NCBI GenBank assembly: GCA_003663585.1
Contig: QMTU01000016.1
Span: forward strand, 1-9,236
Direction of reading: 5' to 3'
From: Thermoplasmata archaeon
GTDB taxonomy: Archaea > Thermoplasmatota > B47-G6
DNA: 9,236 bases
Part shown: one piece after another, positions 7,449 to 9,236 of the stretch
Position numbering within the stretch: the first letter of the stretch is position 1
Layout of the letters: the number at the start of each line of letters is the position of its first letter
The notes under the pieces: model-generated
What the model was told of the DNA's origin: nothing
The model's input: only the letters and a program-made list of their open reading frames with translations
Database searches by the model: none
Program-made: the position numbers and the translations under genes

Positions 7449-8350
7449 TCTCTGGAGAACTTTGCTTTGAGTCTACAGTATTTGCAGATATCCGTAACAG
7501 TAGGATATCCACAAATCTTGCAGAACCTTATATTATTATCTGGCCTCTCTGGGATCATCTTTTTAAGCTTGTTTAATGAGCTCAATATCCTTTGAACATA
7601 ACCTTGAAGTCTATACTCTCCCATAAGGCCTATCTCCTTATGAACCTGTGTGGGATGTCCTTGGGCGTAGGGACATTCAAGGTTGCAGTATTTTATTTTA
7701 TTAACGATGGCATATGTGAGAGTCTCAGATTCTAGAAGATAATATAACGGTTTTATTCTACCCACAAGTTTCAAGTCTTTTCTCGTATCTGTGATCTCAT
7801 AGGAGCGTAGGAAGGTGTCTATGCTCCCAGAGTATAGATTGTGCAGTGCAAATGCGAACTCATCGATCATCGTATGTCCTGTGGCCACGTAGTCATAGCC
7901 CCCTTCATATGCTATCCTATTAGTTATGTACCTCTTAACTGTCCCGCACGTACTACATGGCTTTTTTCTTTCAATCCTTGCAGCATCGTCAATAGTGTAT
8001 CCCGCATATTCTCGTAAGCTTATTATTATTGGAGTAAGCTCTAGCTCCTCTGAAACCTCCCTCACGACACTCTCGCAGGGATCTGAGTACCCTGTTATCC
8101 CAAGGTTTATGTAAAACGGCGTGATATCAAGTTTAAAATCCTCTGATAACATTTTTAGCGTATGTAGCATCACCATAGAGTCCTTTCCACCTGAAACTGC
8201 AATAAGAATTTTTTTCCTCCTAATACCGTGCTTTTCTAAGTACCGCCTTACTTGTTTCAGAACAAACTGTAAAAAATGCTCCTCACAGAAGTATTTCTTT
8301 ACTCTTCTGATGAAGGTTATTGCAGGCCTGTTACACATCGAACACTTCAT
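7445..8350 (-). CDS. ttuA: TtuA/Ncs6-family tRNA 2-thiolation enzyme
   Basis: This 301-residue PP-loop ATPase adenylates a tRNA uridine and replaces its oxygen with sulfur, probably at position 54 (2-thioribothymidine type) in thermophiles if it is TtuA rather than Ncs6. An N-terminal zinc finger is formed by Cys3, Cys6, Cys22 and His25. The PP-loop SGGKDS is at 53-58. CSTCG (132-136) plus the Cys of ECPYA (Cys226) match the three ligands of the catalytic iron-sulfur cluster, with Lys139 following. A C-terminal zinc finger uses Cys277, Cys280, Cys289 and Cys292. The usual GHNLDDEAQ motif is altered to GHTMIDEFA (158-166), though Asp163 and Glu164 are kept. The ATG has a GGAGGAG ribosome site six bases upstream. 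The sulfur-carrier partner is not in the window. Its stop overlaps the tgtA start by four bases. Membership of the TtuA/Ncs6 group is firm; the exact target uridine is inferred. Confidence 0.9.
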   Translation of the reverse strand: MKCSMCNRPAITFIRRVKKYFCEEHFLQFVLKQVRRYLEKHGIRRKKILIAVSGGKDSMVMLHTLKMLSEDFKLDITPFYINLGITGYSDPCESVVREVSEELELTPIIISLREYAGYTIDDAARIERKKPCSTCGTVKRYITNRIAYEGGYDYVATGHTMIDEFAFALHNLYSGSIDTFLRSYEITDTRKDLKLVGRIKPLYYLLESETLTYAIVNKIKYCNLECPYAQGHPTQVHKEIGLMGEYRLQGYVQRILSSLNKLKKMIPERPDNNIRFCKICGYPTVTDICKYCRLKAKFSRE

Positions 8351-8356
8351 CAGTTA

Positions 8357-8363
8357 CTCCTCC
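8357..8363 (-). promoter_or_regulatory. Ribosome binding site of the ttuA-like gene
   Basis: Minus strand GGAGGAG ends six bases before the ATG at 8348-8350, in the 43-base gap behind the branching-type GH57 gene. It fixes the start codon, which in turn keeps Cys3 and Cys6 of the zinc finger. No TATA-like box is visible in this gap, consistent with readthrough from upstream. Confidence 0.8.
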
Positions 8364-8393
8364 AACACTTCAGTAGGGAAGAGACTATCAGAG

Positions 8394-9236
8394 CTATATG
8401 CTAAGCAGTGCATCCTCGATTACCTCATTATCAAATACTGTATCCTCTGAGAACACGTCATTGCTCGATATCTCCTTGTTATCTATAACTGCAAGGTATA
8501 GTTGGAGAAATCTGGAGTAATGTTTGTTATATCTTTCCTCGGCGTAGTCAGGAGCCTGATTTGTAAATATCAAAAACGCCCAGTCACTTGACTGAAGTAT
8601 TAGCAATTCCCTCAATGCTTGCACTATGTATCGTTTCTTTCCGTTTTTGTACCTTATATACGTTCTTAGATCTAGTGCCTTTTTCTCTGCATCGTATTCC
8701 TTCCTCCAGTAGTCTAAAGTCTTGTCGTTCCACCAAGTCATGTGTTTTCCTCCGTATCCCCATGAGGACTCTGGAAGGTCTATTTCATCTACTGGAGGAT
8801 AGGCGTCTATGTACTCACTTACGGTTCTTAAGGTAACAATATCGTCATCGTGAAGTCTTCTTATGACAAGCTCAATCCACTTTATTCCCTCAAACCACCA
8901 GTGTCCAAAGAGTTCAGCGTCATACGGAGACATTATGATGCTGCTCTCATCCTTATCCCTTAGAAGATTTCTTATAAGGTTTGAGAAGTGTTCTGCATGG
9001 ACTCTCACTCTTTCCATGGCCATCTCCGGATTATAAACCTTCTTTCCTTCTAGAGGGATCTCCTTGCTGGTAACTCTCCAATAGTGCATTCCACTGACAT
9101 TGTCCATCTTATGGAATTCTCTGTACCAGGGATCTCCCGGGTATCCAACGTCTCTGCTCCAAACCTGAAGAGAGGTCTCCATGTTTCTTCCAATAACTAC
9201 TACGGATGAGCCCTTTACCTTATAGGAGTTGTACAC
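8394..9236 (-). CDS. GH57 glucan-branching-type enzyme, C-terminal part (cut by window edge)
   Basis: The gene runs off the end of the window, so only about 280 C-terminal residues are seen; the GTG at the very edge is an internal codon unless proven otherwise. The sequence matches the branching-enzyme/AmyC branch of GH57, which in the branching enzymes cleaves alpha-1,4 chains and rejoins them as alpha-1,6 branches. Visible marks, numbered from the edge, are SLQVWSRDVGYPGDPWYREF (22-41), the conserved SPYDAELFGHWWFEG (103-117) with the catalytic aspartate Asp106, SSWGYGGKHMTWWN (157-170) and the DUF1957-type helical end around DWAFLIFTNQAPDYAEERYNKH (218-239). The catalytic glutamate lies upstream, outside the window. 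Unlike the second GH57 protein in this cluster, this one keeps its aspartate and so is probably active. Amylase versus branching activity cannot be settled from this part. It is 43 bases upstream of ttuA on the same strand and probably shares its transcript. Confidence 0.9.
   Translation of the reverse strand: MYNSYKVKGSSVVVIGRNMETSLQVWSRDVGYPGDPWYREFHKMDNVSGMHYWRVTSKEIPLEGKKVYNPEMAMERVRVHAEHFSNLIRNLLRDKDESSIIMSPYDAELFGHWWFEGIKWIELVIRRLHDDDIVTLRTVSEYIDAYPPVDEIDLPESSWGYGGKHMTWWNDKTLDYWRKEYDAEKKALDLRTYIRYKNGKKRYIVQALRELLILQSSDWAFLIFTNQAPDYAEERYNKHYSRFLQLYLAVIDNKEISSNDVFSEDTVFDNEVIEDALLSI

Overview
The window looks like chromosomal DNA from a thermophilic or hyperthermophilic archaeon. It carries the C-terminal part of archaeal/eukaryotic Pelota (Dom34), a full-length archaeosine tRNA-guanine transglycosylase with a PUA domain, a TtuA/Ncs6-type tRNA thiolase and GH57-family glucan enzymes. 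It also has Shine-Dalgarno sequences of the archaeal GGTGAT/GGAGG type, genes joined by 1-4 base overlaps, and frequent AGA/AGG and ATA codons. A Thermoproteota (crenarchaeal or TACK) host is my best guess, but the sequence alone does not fix the lineage. The coding fraction is near total. I see no tRNA, rRNA, CRISPR array, insertion sequence or other mobile element, and no gene-free stretch longer than about 112 bases.

Plus strand (1-2208): the 3' end of a pelota gene runs directly, with a one-base stop/start overlap, into a CLC-type chloride transport protein with a C-terminal pair of CBS domains. This block meets the minus-strand block tail to tail with a two-base gap at 2209-2210.

Minus strand (9236 down to 2211), in the order of transcription: the C-terminal part of a GH57 glucan-branching-type enzyme (cut by the window edge); a TtuA-like tRNA 2-thiolation enzyme; TgtA, the enzyme that inserts preQ0 into archaeal tRNA; a GH57-like protein of the 4-alpha-glucanotransferase architecture whose catalytic residues are all replaced; and, after a 112-base gap with a good TATA/BRE candidate, a GT5 glycogen synthase. 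ttuA-tgtA and tgtA-GH57-like overlap by four bases each, so these three are almost certainly one transcript. The branching-type GH57 gene lies 43 bases upstream and is probably part of it.

Functional reading: glycogen synthase plus a branching-type GH57 make a branched alpha-glucan store, and the dead GH57 homologue could be a glucan-binding or scaffolding partner of these enzymes. Two tRNA modification enzymes that act on the structural core of tRNA (D-arm position 15 and, if the TtuA assignment is right, T-loop position 54) sit inside this glucan cluster. The most notable observations are the loss of all three zinc-ligand cysteines in an otherwise intact TgtA, the catalytically dead GH57 paralogue translationally coupled to it, and a CLC protein lacking the gating glutamate.
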